Source: Mesotaenium endlicherianum
Taxonomy: Eukaryota; Streptophyta; Zygnematophyceae; Zygnematales; Mesotaeniaceae
Direction of reading: 5' to 3'
DNA length: 57,644 nt
Assembly: GCA_009602735.1 (NCBI GenBank)
Contig: WELA01010798.1
Coordinates: forward strand, 209,051 to 266,694
Shown one piece after another: positions 23,301-35,390 of this stretch; position 1 is the first letter of the stretch, and each line of letters begins with the position of its first letter. Under the pieces are notes generated by a model. The model made no database searches. It was given only the letters and a program-made list of their open reading frames with translations, and was not told where the DNA came from. Made by a program: the position numbers and the translations under genes.

Positions 23301-24545
23301 GCGATCCTGAGTGGGCGAGAAGTCATGCTGCTGCTGCTGCTGCTTGAAGTTGCCGTCATATGGGGGGTCGGGGGGTTCCTCGGCGGCAACAGCGGGGCGG
23401 GCACTGGCATCATCGTCGTCATCAGAGTCACTGCACACCGTGGTCTCGTCTTTGGCTGCATTGTAGTACAGGCGGCGCCGCCCCAGAACGGAATCATCTG
23501 CCACCATACGCTCGTTCCTGCCCGTGCCCATGCCCATGCCCCCATGCCACTCTCTCCAGCAGCCTCAGGAGAGATGAGGTGCCAAGTGAAGCAGTCCTCT
23601 GTCTCTCAAGAATGGACATGTGCAGATGCGAGTGAGATGTACCGTGCAATGAAGTTCCAGGTGGTGTAGGTGGGGACGTTTAGAACAGCCGGCATGCGCA
23701 CTGTCTTCACCTTCAAGAGGCTGCCGCCACCACACATTGCAGCAGAAGCAGCAGCAGCAGCAGCAGGAGGAGGAGGAGGAGGAGGAGGAGGAGGAGGAGC
23801 TCCAGCTGCAGCGGTGGAGCCCGCGTTGAATGCCAGCATCTTCGGACCTGACATTTGATGCCGCTCCTCACCAGCTACAAAGGCTTCTGCAAGGGGGAGC
23901 ATCCATACCAGTCATTTAGTGACTGAGGGCCCCCGATGCTGTCCCATTTTGTCCCTCTCTTTCTACACGAGGATGCACACAGTGACCTGTGTGTGTGTGT
24001 GTGTGCATGTGTGTATGTGTATGTGTCTGTGTGTGCGCGCGCGCGCGTGTGTGTGTGTGTGTAATTGTGTGTGTGAGTACATGTGTCATGTATTCATGTA
24101 TGTTCTTCCTTTCTTCACTTATACACTAGCCGCTGCCTTGTGAGAGCTGTGATAGCCCTCAATGGATGTCCATGGAAATTTTCAAGGCTCTGCCAGCAAC
24201 GTGCGTGTACACACCTATTTCAGAAGATGAAAAAGGAGAAGAAGCACGCGAGGCGAAGAGGGCTGCCAAATGAGTAGTGGCAGCCGCCAGCATGTGGTTG
24301 TTCCTCTCCATCACAGCCTGCATCAGCACCCATATAATGTCAGCAGGTGCTCCACACTCCTCATGCACCTCATCTGACTTCTTGCCCCTTAAGCATGCAG
24401 TGGATGAGCTTGTGGCTCGTGATGGACGTGCATGTGGAGGGGTTGGCACCTTGACAGCTGCTTGCTGCTCAATGGCAGCTTGCTTCTTTAGCTGCGCTAT
24501 TACTTTCCCCACCTCTGCTGCCGGTGGCTTTGCAGACAGCTCCAT
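18560..24545 (-). CDS. E(z): Enhancer of zeste / CURLY LEAF-type histone H3K27 methyltransferase
   Basis: This is the catalytic subunit of Polycomb repressive complex 2 (nuclear, H3K27 methylation). Exons I can place, 5' to 3': 24545-24215, 23886-23643, 23517-23293, 23118-23034, about 22917-22506, 22325-22278, one ending at 21580, 21438-21035, 20889-20709, 20482-20223, 20089-19955, 19835-19697, 19291-19163, 19030-18953, 18751-18560. Junctions are GT-AG, and phases agree except between the fourth and fifth exons. Signatures in order: [43 protein letters not shown] then [27 protein letters not shown]; the CXC domain ([14 protein letters not shown] through [10 protein letters not shown]); and a SET domain with [24 protein letters not shown] and [10 protein letters not shown]. 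The usual NHS triad reads NHA. Extra Gly, Glu, Ala and Gln runs enlarge the middle. One exon lies at or in the assembly gap. The start at 24545 is chosen from phase and homology; an upstream Met at 24623 or a 5' exon is possible. Confidence 0.92.
20344..20389 (-). repeat. Coding CAG/GAG tract (poly-Gln then poly-Glu) in E(z)
   Basis: The exon just upstream of the CXC domain encodes about ten Gln followed by five Glu. It replaces part of the basic pre-CXC linker found in relatives. Confidence 0.9.
21711..22071. other. Assembly gap (361 N), flanked by C-rich repeat
   Basis: The gap lies between the E(z) exons ending 22278 and near 21650. Both edges are CCCCA/CCCCC-type sequence, G-rich on the gene strand. 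ORFs spanning it are artefacts. Confidence 0.99.
22989..23028 (+). repeat. (GGGGA)n microsatellite in an E(z) intron
   Basis: About eight tandem GAGGG/GGGGA units in the intron just downstream of the exon ending at 23034. It is C-rich on the transcribed sense strand. Confidence 0.95.
23988..24062 (+). repeat. GT/GC dinucleotide microsatellite in the first E(z) intron
   Basis: An imperfect GTGTGT array with an embedded GCGCGCGC block, an alternating purine-pyrimidine tract. Confidence 0.95.
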
Positions 24546-25408
24546 AGCACTTTCCTCTTGGGCCTGCGGACACGCAAGCCCAGGTTTGTGAGAAGGAGAA
24601 ACTCGGCCAAGCCCTTCAAACATATGGAGCTTTTGTAAAGTCGTCTAAACGCAATTTCCACCGTGAATATTCATTAAGAGAAACTACATGGCATTACATG
24701 TCAAGTTCAACTCAAGATGAGACCACCCTTGATAAATTGCCATATGACTGGTTCAAGTAGCAACTATATCTCTAATACCTTAGTTGTGACTATCTGTACT
24801 TCTTGAAGTTGGCTGAAGAGCTCACCCTTCTACAAGGAGTGCACCTTACTACACCGAGATCAGCTGTTCTAAAGATCGCTGCAGTCGATTGATGAGGACG
24901 TGCCAACATGTGCTCCATGTGCCCTCTGATTAGACTTTGAAGGCTTCAGCTGATCTGCAGAGAGCAGAAGCCCTCGTCTGGTCCAATCCATATGCTATAG
25001 AAGAACGTAATGATCGAACCATAAACGCCCAGTCATTTGTCATTTGAAGAGGGATCATCTCGAGTGAGGGTGCACGTGCTTCATCGCTTCAAAGAGCACC
25101 ACCTCTACGCCAAATGAACTCGTGGGCCCGAACGTTTTCGTACAAACTTGTCTCGCTGTCGCGCACTTCCAGAGAGGCGAAGTCAGCGAGAAGTTGTGAT
25201 TGTAAGGCGAGAGCAAGACGTAGTTGGCTTAGTCTACACAAGTGACAAGTTCGCGACCTGCCTGATGCTTTAAGGAACCAGCAGACTGCCTTCTTCAAAT
25301 GGTAGGGAGCTCCGTATATTCTATTTGAGGCTGAATGCCGTCTTTGGATTTCGAGTGATGCCACCTGTAACTATGGTGTTGGTAGTGGTTTATGGAACCT
25401 GGTGACTT
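24546..25408 (+). promoter_or_regulatory. Shared 5' interval between divergent E(z) and TRM5
   Basis: About 860 bp separate the proposed start codons. It must hold both promoters and any 5' untranslated exons. A plausible acceptor (CCGCAG on the minus strand near 24570) could end an E(z) 5' leader intron. I see no convincing TATA element or other named motif. Confidence 0.4.
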
Positions 25409-28106
25409 GTGTCATCGAGGGCTTCTTATCAGCTTGCTTCAGTGATGTTTACTTTAGCAACACTGAATGTCCGTGAGACTATGAGCTTACGCTTCATGAT
25501 GAGTTTGCGTGCACATGCACTTCCTATATCAACTGGTTCGTTTTCAAAGTCTTCAGGTAGAAGGTCCTGCAGCAGCACTTGTCGTGGATCACAAGTAATT
25601 TCTTCATTGAACTTAAGTTCTCAACTTTCAAGAAGGCGAAGAAGCAACAGAGAAGCGGAAGCCATTGTGTCTCTGTTTAGAAACTCGACTAGCGTATGTC
25701 TACAAACTTCAAGAAGATCAGGTCCCAGCAAAGGAATTATAGCAACTGGAGCACTTGGAACCACACTCGTATCAACAGCAAAGTCGAGAAGAAGCATATG
25801 TGCCAGCAGTAGGAGCAGTAGTGCTGTGCTTGTGCTTGCAAGCTCCTCCAACAAAGAATCAGTTGGTCATGTTGGGAGTGCAGATTCTAGTGTGGAGACA
25901 TTTGTACCTTTTCACACTCTGGCCCTTATTTCAGGCCCTTCTCTCTCACGGGGTTATATTGCTAAGAGTAGCCAGGAGGTGGGAAGGTATCATAAGGGTG
26001 CCATGCATGATGGGCAGTCTGCTATGCACGACATTAATGAACTTGGCTGTCCAAATCAGACAGATAGGGTAAGGCAGAGACCATATGATGAACTTGTGAA
26101 AGAGGTATGGAAGCAAGGGGAGGCATTTCATCCCTACTGGGGATCCAAAGGCCGGGAAGCATGGACACACGGGGTTGGTGATCAGGCCCTTGAGAAGCTC
26201 AAGGAGTTTAATGAAAGGGGAACTTATGGCGGCGAGAAGCTAGGTGTGTGGGCCAGGAAGAAAATACAGCGAGGAATCGGGTGGAGAGTAAAATCTGCTA
26301 TTAAGGAGTTCACAGAATGGGAGAAGCAGTCCACCAAAGAGAACGTAGTGAAGGTGAGTAAGGAGCTCAACATAGTGTATGCAAAGAACCCCACGATACA
26401 GTATGGCGTGCTGGAGCTGGAGGATCTCGAAGCGACGGGAGCACCAGAGACCAGAAGGGCTATCAAGCATACTCTTGATGACTCTCAACAAGAATATGGC
26501 GCCAGAGACGCAAATGACATTGTTACAAGCGGCCTGAATGAAGGTGACAAAGTGGACAGTGAAGAGGAGGATGTGATGACAGGCCCCGCAGGAGATGGCG
26601 TGAGGTGGATCAAAAGGGCACAGCCGGACAGACCAAAGCTGAAAGGTGCAGATTTGGAATATGACAAATTCACACGAGTATATGACGTGGTTGCTCTCAA
26701 AGTTCCTGCTGACAGTTGCGGTCAGTTAGTGTGGCGGCTTGGGGGGCACCTGCTAAACTGGCCACGCGTGAAGAACGTAGGAAGGGTGTCAGGGGATGAT
26801 GGTGAACACGAGGGAGGCAATGCACGCCTGAAAGCTGTTTTGGAAGAGGATCTCAATGCTAGTAACATTCAGATGAGTAATATAGAAGAGCTGGTGCGCA
26901 CGGCTGTGTATGGACCCATTGGAGATGTAAGTGAGGGGCGGGAGAGAGACGGGAAGCGGAAGGGGAAGGCGTCTGCATGGGAGAAGATGTCGAGACCAAA
27001 GCCCAAGGTGAAGGACGTGCTGGTCTGTACAACCAGTGCTAGCGGTGGCGCAGGAAGAGGATCCAAGGATGGGGGGCCCAACAAGGGGAACAGCTCAACC
27101 GCACTTGAAGTAGTCGAGGTGCTGTATGATTCTGACCAAGCTCAGGAGGACATTCCTGGCTATAGAACGAGTGGGATGGGGTTGGACAAGGAGGCAACTT
27201 CTTTGTCGCGCAAGAAAGGCGGTGCAGGTGCTGCTGCTGCAGGCTGGCTGAAACAGACAAAGACACGGCTGCTGCTCCTCAGTCACGATTTCGTGGGGAA
27301 GCGCGTCGATGAGCTCCCCATAGCTGTGCAGGTGTGTCCTCACGTGATCGATGCTGATATTGCAGCTGTAGTATAGTGCTCAGTGTGGCTCAGTGGTGGA
27401 TAACGAAGGCAAGGAGCATTGACGGCGCCCTTTGCCTGTGAGCGGTATAAGTGTGCAGCCGGGGTGTGAGCGCTCTCTTGGTGTGCTCTCGCTGCATGAC
27501 CGTGGCCCAGCAGCTGGGGTAAGAGGGAGTCTCAAGCAGCTTGCTGCTGCAGTGAGGACTAACGGCTGCTGCTGCTGCTGCTGCAGGCTGTTTTGAAGTA
27601 CGGGGCACACTCGGGTGGTGTGAACAACTTTCAGACGTGCGGCCCCGCGCAGTTGGTTCACTGCCGTCTCACACTCACGTTTGACTACTGGTCGGTGGAG
27701 GAGGTACATCCTTTCTTCCTCAACTGCGCTCTTGTATTTGGGCACTCAGGATACACAAGCAAATACAGCCATTCTTACACACTCACTGGGCAAGAGGAGT
27801 TCACCCCCTTCTGAAACTTTGTGTTGCATGATTTTGGCAGTTATTGCAGGAGCTCCTGCCACCTGGCATCATGGTCCCCACGTCTTTTGAGCAAGTGGGC
27901 CACATAGCACATCTGAACCTGAGAGAAGAGCATCTGCCCCATCGCCATATCATAGCTCAGGTGCCCCCCCATTTGAGAGATCCTATCCCACCTGCGGTGT
28001 TGATATTTGCTTTGAGTCAGTCAGCATGCGCCACGCACTATCCGGGCTTGCTTAGGCCTGGGCTACATTGGAGTGGAGACGGCAGGGAAGATTGCATGGT
28101 AAGTAT

Positions 28107-28181
<75 letters not shown>

Positions 28182-29955
28182 ACATAAACCATAAAGGCAA
28201 GGGGGAGTGGGGGCAGGTGATATTGGAGAAGCACCAACCGCGCGTTCTCTCAGTGGTAAACAAGACGGCCGCCATCCACTCGCAGTTCCGCACCATGAAG
28301 CTGGAGCTCTTGGCTGGCAACCCCCGCCTCATCACCACCCTCCATGAGAACAACCTGTCTTTCAAAGTCGACTTCTCTAGAGTGTGAGCAGTGCTCCTCT
28401 GATGCTACGCACCCACCCAGCACGTGCTGCATGTGCTGTTGTTACTAAAGCTGTGCTGCATGGCTCCTCCTGTGGCTCCCTCCCGGGCCTCTCTCATCTC
28501 AGGAGGCAATGACACCCTCCTCATCGAAGTGTGACACACCACTGCATGCAGAGAGGGAGGTTGCGGAAGGGAGAGGAGGTGCGGAAGAGAGGGCGAGGTG
28601 CAGGGAAGGAAGGTGGTGATGCTATCTCTCAGCAGTGTGCGCGTGTGTCTGGGTGCAGGTACTGGAATTCAAAGCTGGCATCTGAAAGGCTGCGGCTCAT
28701 CAGCAAGTTCAGTGGCAAGGATGTTGTGTGTGAGTTATGCTGCTGCTGCTGCTTTCCTCCTCCTCCTCCTCCTCCTCCTCCTCCTCCGGGGGCCACCATA
28801 AGAAGGGGGAAGATTGAGAACTCCTGCGGGCGCTCTGCCGGGCTGGCTGCATGCAGGTGATATGTTCGCTGGAGTGGGGCCCATTGCAGTGGCGGCAGCC
28901 AAGAAGGTGAAGAAAGTGCATGCCAACGACCTCAACCCGTGCGCTGTCACCTATCTGGCTCAGAACGTACACGCCAACAATGTGCTCTCCAAGGTGGAGG
29001 TGAGTAGCGCGAGGAGGGTGCAGCCGCAGCTTCACGTGCTTCTACTACCACTAGCGCATTCCTTGTCCTCCTCAGCCCGTGGTCAATGTGACGAGGGCCG
29101 GGTGAGGCGGGTGGGGGGTGTGAGGCAGGTGTACAACCAAGATGGGAGAGACTTCATCCGCGGCATCCTGGCGTTGGATCCTCCGGTGCTCATGACGCAG
29201 GTGGTCATGAATCTACCTGGCGACGCTGTCGAGTTCTTAGGTGAGAGAGGTAGAGAGAGATGGGGCCTCCTTGTGCCGCAGTTGCTTGCTTGCCTCCATC
29301 TATTCCTGAGATTTGATTGGTGAAGAGATTTAAATAATGCCAGATGCAGTCCCGAGCGTATCACAACGGCATCGTATTCACTTCTTTATCCTGCTGCTGG
29401 TTGCTGGCGGGGGGGGGGGGTGCACCAGACGCGTTTTTGGGTGCCTTCTTTGCTCACACATGGGGCAAACGGCCAATGCCTATGATTCATGTCTATGGCT
29501 TCTCCAAGGCTGCTGACCCGGAAGCAGAACTGACTCAGGTGAGGAGGTAAAAGAAGGTCTATGTGGACTCATCTTTCTCCACTGAACATTAATGGACGGG
29601 TAGGCTGACTTAAGGCCGATTCCTGCCGCTGCCATCAGTTGCTTGTGGCCGTGTGGGTGCTAGCTTCTTCGACAGATGCCAAATAAGAGTGTTAGATTGT
29701 ACAGGACTTTGAAATGCTGACTAGTTGCACAGATATGTAGGGCTCTGTTGTGAAAGCAGCAGCAGTCATTCCTGCTTGAGACAACCTGCATGAGCTGTGT
29801 AATTTTCTTCTGGTGTCGTGCAGAGGATCCTTCAAGCTCTGGGACGAGCTCCCTGCACCATTGACATCCATAGGGTGCGCTTAGTTGCCCCAGCGAAGTG
29901 GATGCTGTGTGCTTCCTTCCAGCTTCCTGCGGAGGGCGCATTCAACAGTTGGTAG
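25409..29955 (+). CDS. TRM5: tRNA (guanine-37-N1)-methyltransferase, TRM5 type
   Basis: This enzyme methylates G37 next to the anticodon using S-adenosylmethionine, preventing frameshifts. Nine exons fit with GT-AG ends and consistent phase: 25409-27331, 27587-27703, 27841-27960, 28217-28383, 28659-28729, 28857-28999, 29129-29240, 29429-29538, 29824-29955, giving about 964 residues. Signatures: [11 protein letters not shown] with [85 protein letters not shown]; the SAM loop [24 protein letters not shown]; and the end [18 protein letters not shown]. About 415 residues precede the conserved core. The first ~150 are Ser/Arg-rich and poor in acids, like an organelle transit peptide, but no homology supports them, so the true start may lie nearer 26000-26640. 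It is divergent to E(z). Confidence 0.9.
28106..28178 (+). repeat. (AC)n(AG)n microsatellite in TRM5 intron 3
   Basis: An AC run passes directly into an AG run of nearly 30 units between the exons ending 27960 and starting 28217. Confidence 0.97.
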
Positions 29956-30957
29956 GGGTATGCTGCTGCTTCAGTGCTGTTTACTCATTGTTTGCCTTAG
30001 AAGCACAGAGTGTGCATTGAGGTAAGAAGCAGGGGCCACTCTTTCACTAGCCAGCTTGGATGATCCCTTGAAAACACGTGTTTCTGTTAGGATCCTGCCG
30101 TTGGCCTTGGCATTTGCTCAGTGGTAAAGACCCCAAGGGCCGTGTGGCGATCAATCTCTGCAGGGAGTGTGCCCTAAAAAATCATGGACATGTCGCATTA
30201 TATTGACTTTTTGGAGCATTTCCAGAGATGCGCTCTGCCATTCTTCTCATGCTGCTCCAATATAACACTTTTAATGATTTGACTGCCTCCTGTTGGTAGT
30301 TAAAATATTGATCTTGTTAATGCAAAGGCTGCGGGCAGAATGCAGATTCTATTACTGTTAGCAACAAAGTCTGGTGAGCAATAAGGATTAGCAGTACTCC
30401 AATGACCAAAAAAAAAGCTTACAAGATGTGTGCGAAATGCACACATGATGGAAGGAAACTTTCTAAATGGCTCAATATCAGGCTATCAACTTGGTACACG
30501 TATCCCGACAATCCAGACATCAGACTATGCTACTACATCATACATGTCTTCTAGCGCTCGTGGCCAGTTAAATTCCCGAGTATATGTATGGCCTCGCTTT
30601 CATTCTAGTCTTTCACAGAACACGAGATTAAAACTGCTAGGCTAATGAACCAACTCGAACTGAACTAACATTCAGGCGTCACAAATTAAGACGACATCCT
30701 TGAATGGGGCAAGTAGTGTGCCTTATTGTTACAAATGATGTAAGCAAAGAATAAAGAATGCTCAATGGTGTCAATTAGCGCACCATTGGCATATGAATAG
30801 AAATGTGGAACTCCTCTCCTTTTGACAAGAGCTTGGGAAACGTATCACATGCAGACAGGCTTCGTGATGCTTATTAACAGAAACAATCGAAATCTAACAT
30901 CACTCCTGCAACCACTTTGACCGAGTCGTCATCTCCATGGCGATGCTGAAGCAATGC
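29956..30957 (+). other. Intergenic between convergent TRM5 and RR-TZF genes
   Basis: About 1 kb with no coding signature. It presumably holds both 3' untranslated regions and polyadenylation signals. Confidence 0.5.
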
Positions 30958-33492
30958 TCACATGTAGTTCTGGACCCATGACAAGTCAGGCTCCACATCC
31001 TGCGGGGGCTGGGCCTGGTGATGGGGAGGCGCACGTGGAGGAGGAAGGGAGCTGCTGCGGCGTACTGATTGGTGGATATCTGTAGGAGGCGCTGCAACTG
31101 CTCCCCATTGGGGCTTACCTGTGGGGCAACCCCAGTCTGCCAGCATCTGGCTTCGAGGAGATGGGAGGACAAGAATGGGCTCACTCTCACGCCATGGGCC
31201 TCTCTGCAAGGAGGGGCCTGGTGGGAGGGGGGCATTGCCCGCGCGGCGGGCGTGCAGAGCTGCCACCAATGCAGACTGCACTTGCACCGATGGGGACATG
31301 GGCGGGAGGGACGAGCTCATGACAATGGGGCTGGAGAAGTTGCCGCCGCCGCTGCCGCGCACACCACAGGAGGTGCTGCTGCAGCTGGAGGGGGACGCCA
31401 TGCCCGCCGTCCTGTGCTGCAGCGCATCCAGCTGCAGGAGGAGCTCCTCCTTGGTGACATTGTGGCGCCTGACAGATGGCAAACCCATTCCCATGTGCTG
31501 CTGGTGCTGCATGGTGGGCGTGCTCATGGGCGCCCTCATGGGTGATGGCAGAGGCGACATATGCTGATACTGATGCTGGTGGTGTGGCAGCATGTGGTAG
31601 TCCGCTGCAGCATAGTCCAGGGGGAGGAGGAAATCGTCGGGGTGCTCTCTGGGAGAAGGGGGGATCTGCAAGCCCAGCCCAGCGAAACCACAGCCACGTA
31701 TGTTTCGTGGGGATGCCAACACACTACTCAAGGGCCCCTCGTGGCCTCCCCCTGGCACCATGCTGCGACCGACCACAGCCAGCTGCTGTGCCATAGGCTC
31801 TCCGCCTGAGGAGGGCTGGGGAGGAGGCTGTCCTTCGTACAACTTGTGCAAGGCCTCCGCGTCCTTGCAAGCTGATGAAGACATGGTAGTGATACTACTT
31901 GTACATGCCCTGCTGCTGGGGGCCCGCAGGCGGCTGCTGGTGCCCGGCGGCAGCCTGGGCTCCAAGGAGGAGGCGGGGAGCAGTCCTGCATTGGCCGATG
32001 CCATCATGCAGGCAGCCGAGGGTGACATGGGAGGCGTCATGGAACCGGGTGGCGAGAACTGCGACATCATGAGCACGGACGATGGCGACGCAGGAGGCAG
32101 GTCCGGGGACAGGCTCATGGAGCGCATGTCCGCTGTCGAGAAGGACAGTAAGCGCGAGGACGAAGAGGACGCCGATGACGACCCCGGGGTGGTAATGGTG
32201 GCGTTGTTGTACAGCGGCCTTAGCTCCTCCGAGGTGTGCGCAAAGAAGCACACACGGCGAGCACAGGCTGTCCCGTCCTTGCAGAGCCTGCACAGCCATC
32301 ACACACGCACACATAGAGAGCACATCAGATAAACTCGCATGTTGTTATCAGGCATACACGAGGAAACTGTCTCAGCAAGCATGGAACACAGAAATACAGC
32401 CGGGAGAGCGGCGGGGGGGAGGCATGGGCAGAAAGTAGTGAAGAATGAGTTATACCTTGTGCGATACTGGGCAGGGTGCAGCCAACTCTCAAACACACCA
32501 TGGGCATACTCGCACGTGTCTGCTCTCTTGCATGTCCCCTTCTTGAAGTCAGGGCATGGAACACAGCTGTAATGATAGCGCCGGGGATCACGGCGGCGAG
32601 CATTCTCACCAGGATGTACGAACGGACATTCAGTCCAATCATGGCTGTAAGCTCTGGCACATGGCTTCACCTTGAAGCTGTACATGCGAAACTCATCTGA
32701 TGTGTACGTGCCATTCTTCAGGTCAGCCATACCCAAATCGGCAGGATACTCCAGGAGACCGCCGCTCAAGCTCTGCTCGCCAGACATTGAGGACATAGAG
32801 CTGCCCGAGGCTGGAGACTTAGGCGGAGATGAAAAGGGAGAAGACGGCACATTAGTGGGACTGTCTTCCTCCACAGTCAGAGTCTGTATGATGAGAGCTG
32901 CCTTTCGCACTGGCGACTGCGCACTGTCCGCCCCGCTCTTCAACAATCGTTCCAGTGAGGCCCTAACCTGAGGGAATTTATGAGAACCAACTATTACATC
33001 CCTGGGCTTACAATTGTTCGAGTCCAGCGCCTCCTTGTCTGCACCAGCTCTTAGGAGCAGAGTAATACTTTCAGCTGCTCGAGCACTACCTCCTGCGGCG
33101 GCACAATGAAGAGCAGTGCTTCTGTCCGCCCCACACGCTCGATTAATATCGGCTCCACATGCCCGATACTTTCCCAACAGATACTGGAGCACCTCCATGT
33201 TGCCAAATAACGCAGCCACCATGACAGGGGTCCTTGCAACAAGCACCATTGAAGCCCCACCGCTCAGCCTCCCATACCACAAGTCGACCGACTGAATATC
33301 TGCATTCCTCTCCTCAACAGCAAGTCTCAAGGCGGCAACATCGTTGCCGGCTGCATACTCTAGTAAAGGTAAAGAGTTTTGTTGACGAATATCCAAGAGA
33401 GCTACCGTAGTCTTTTGCTTCCCCTCAATGTCAGACTCTGCCACAGCATTCAATTCTTGCTCTGCCATCGCGAGATCTCGAAGACCACACAT
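30958..33492 (-). CDS. Ankyrin-repeat, arginine-rich tandem CCCH zinc-finger (RR-TZF) protein
   Basis: Two exons, 33492-32456 and 32287-30958, join in phase through a GT-AG intron inside the second zinc finger, giving about 788 residues (780 if Met at 33468 is used). Residues ~44-185 form ankyrin-like repeats ([26 protein letters not shown]). Residues ~278-311 are the Arg/Cys-rich lead-in characteristic of the plant family. Finger 1 is CX7CX5CX3H at C313, C321, C327 and H331. Finger 2 is CX5CX4CX3H at C348, C354, C359 and H363. The long C-terminal half is Ser/Pro/Met-rich and low complexity, ending DLSWVQNYM. Plant members shuttle between nucleus and cytoplasmic RNA granules and act in mRNA turnover and stress or hormone response; that role here is inferred from family. 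It is convergent with TRM5. Confidence 0.92.
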
Positions 33493-35013
33493 ATGAACAG
33501 GTAAGCTTGTAGATGGGACAATAAAGGACCAATTATCTTAGCAACAACTCAAAGCAGAACATGGTCAATCGCGGGTACAAACAGACATGAAAGGTGTCCG
33601 TGAACTACCATTCTAGGCAAAAATTCAATGACGACGAGGCAGCGTCCTCAACACCGATAGGAAAGTCATCCTCGCACAAACCGGAAGAGAAGCCAAGTGC
33701 CTCAGTAGGGAACTCAATGCCAACATCGTTACGATGCCGCCTTTACGAACCGAAGTGCGGGCCAAAGGGAACGGGCTAGTCCAGGCTAGGCAAGTGGTTC
33801 TTGCCCGCAGCATTTCAAGATGTTGACCAACGTCCCGACCCGAGGCAAGAAGGGTGGGTGCTTCGCCCCAGGAGATATATCAGGCGTTTCCAGACTTTCA
33901 AGCCTGCTGGGCAGTGGGGTCATAGCGGATAGACGTGCCCTACAAATTGCTAGAAGAAAATATAAACATGATAGACTGCTTGATTGCTGCGAGCTGTGAC
34001 TCGTGAGGGTTTTTTAACGGTTGGCTGCGGGAAGCAGCGGCAATGTCTTGCTTCAATCAGTAATATATTGCTTCATTCTCGTATCTGGGTACCTCTCTCT
34101 TGCAAGCCTCATACGAGCCGTTCGTAGACCCGCTACGTGCAGCACATAGAGCTACAAAAACCGGGTCAGATGCACTTTATATGCTATCTCTATCTCACAC
34201 CTGAGTCGCGGCTCCTGAGAACACTGTACGTCCCACCCCCACCCCACTCTTGCTCATTACGTACGATCAATCTGAGTAATATCCTGTAGGTTGTCGTAAC
34301 TGGATCGTAGGCCCACTCTAGGCTTTCCCAGGCTAGAACTCGCAAGGAATTATGGAGCTAAAGCTATTCTTACCACGGCTTTACTTCAAGCAGTTATAAA
34401 AACAAATGAAAACTGCGAATGTGTCCATGTTCGAGTGTCGATGTCGAGTCTACCTCGCCCTGGCCTTGCCCCCTCGAAGTGCCGCAAAATAAAGGCCTCG
34501 ACAGCACTCGACAGCCTCGAAGCTGCCTGGAGCGTTACCACCGCCACGGCCCTGCTCGCTGCCGCTGGCTGCCGCTGATGAATCTGCTCGAATTTGTGCG
34601 CTGTGCATTTCACCCTAAAAGTAGCCAGAATACAAGAACCAGCTAGGACCACGCACGCTGGCATTCTCAACGCGTCATGTTCGTTAAGGATCTGGTCTGT
34701 TTTTACATGTCACTACAATTTTGACGGGATATTTCATGCTGGTTGCACGGTGCCGCAACTGACTGCACATCGGGCGGTTGACACGCGTGGTGGAAATTAC
34801 GGCGCGCTAAGGTACAGAGTAAACTGGAGTAAACTGTTGATCCATCTACCAAACCATGCTAGACATAAAAAAAGTAGGCACTTGATGCGTCCAGCCTTTT
34901 ACACGTGTGATGTGACCACATATACGTGGTCAATCTCGACACCCAGCGATGGGCAAGATTTGCCAGTCAAGTTAACCGTGGGGTTGCCCCCGCCAAGACT
35001 AGCAACGGCCATG
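33493..35013 (+). other. Upstream of RR-TZF; no gene recognised
   Basis: It should contain the RR-TZF promoter and 5' leader at its left end. Open frames are all short and unrecognised. A non-coding LTR element begins at 35014. Confidence 0.5.
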
Positions 35014-35390
35014 TGTTAAGGATGCGGATGGATGGGGGAAGCGAGAAGATAGAAGATTGATTCGATGAAGGAAAGGATATCTAATGAAAGGAAACGAAAA
35101 GAATATCTAATGAATGTACAAAGGTTTTGGACGACTTATATAGTCATTGTCCTTAACGGGCAGAAGTTTAACGGCCGTGTAACTTAAGCTATTCTAGAAT
35201 GTAATGTGGCGCGTTCTACTCTAGATGTCGTTGGCGGATTCGCCTCAGGTAGTCGTTAGAAGACTATGCTCTAGAAGACGTTGACTAATTATATCTTTTT
35301 ATACTAGAATATAACTATTATCCAAGCACGTGTAAAGATCCTACATACGTGTAAGATGTACTCTATATGTGTACATAACACTACCCCCCC
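35014..35390 (-). repeat. LTR of the 3.2 kb non-coding element (left, 3' LTR)
   Basis: 377 bp, TG...CA, preceded by CATG. The polypurine tract lies immediately inside. Confidence 0.88.

Noticed and set aside
25089..25640. Possible reverse transcriptase relic near GFRVMPP (about 25330)
   Set aside because: Only a few residues resemble the RT motif, and flanking sequence in all frames does not continue it.
31069..32332. Plus-strand ORFs of 148-210 codons opposite the RR-TZF gene
   Set aside because: They are shadows of the coding strand with no splice or domain support.
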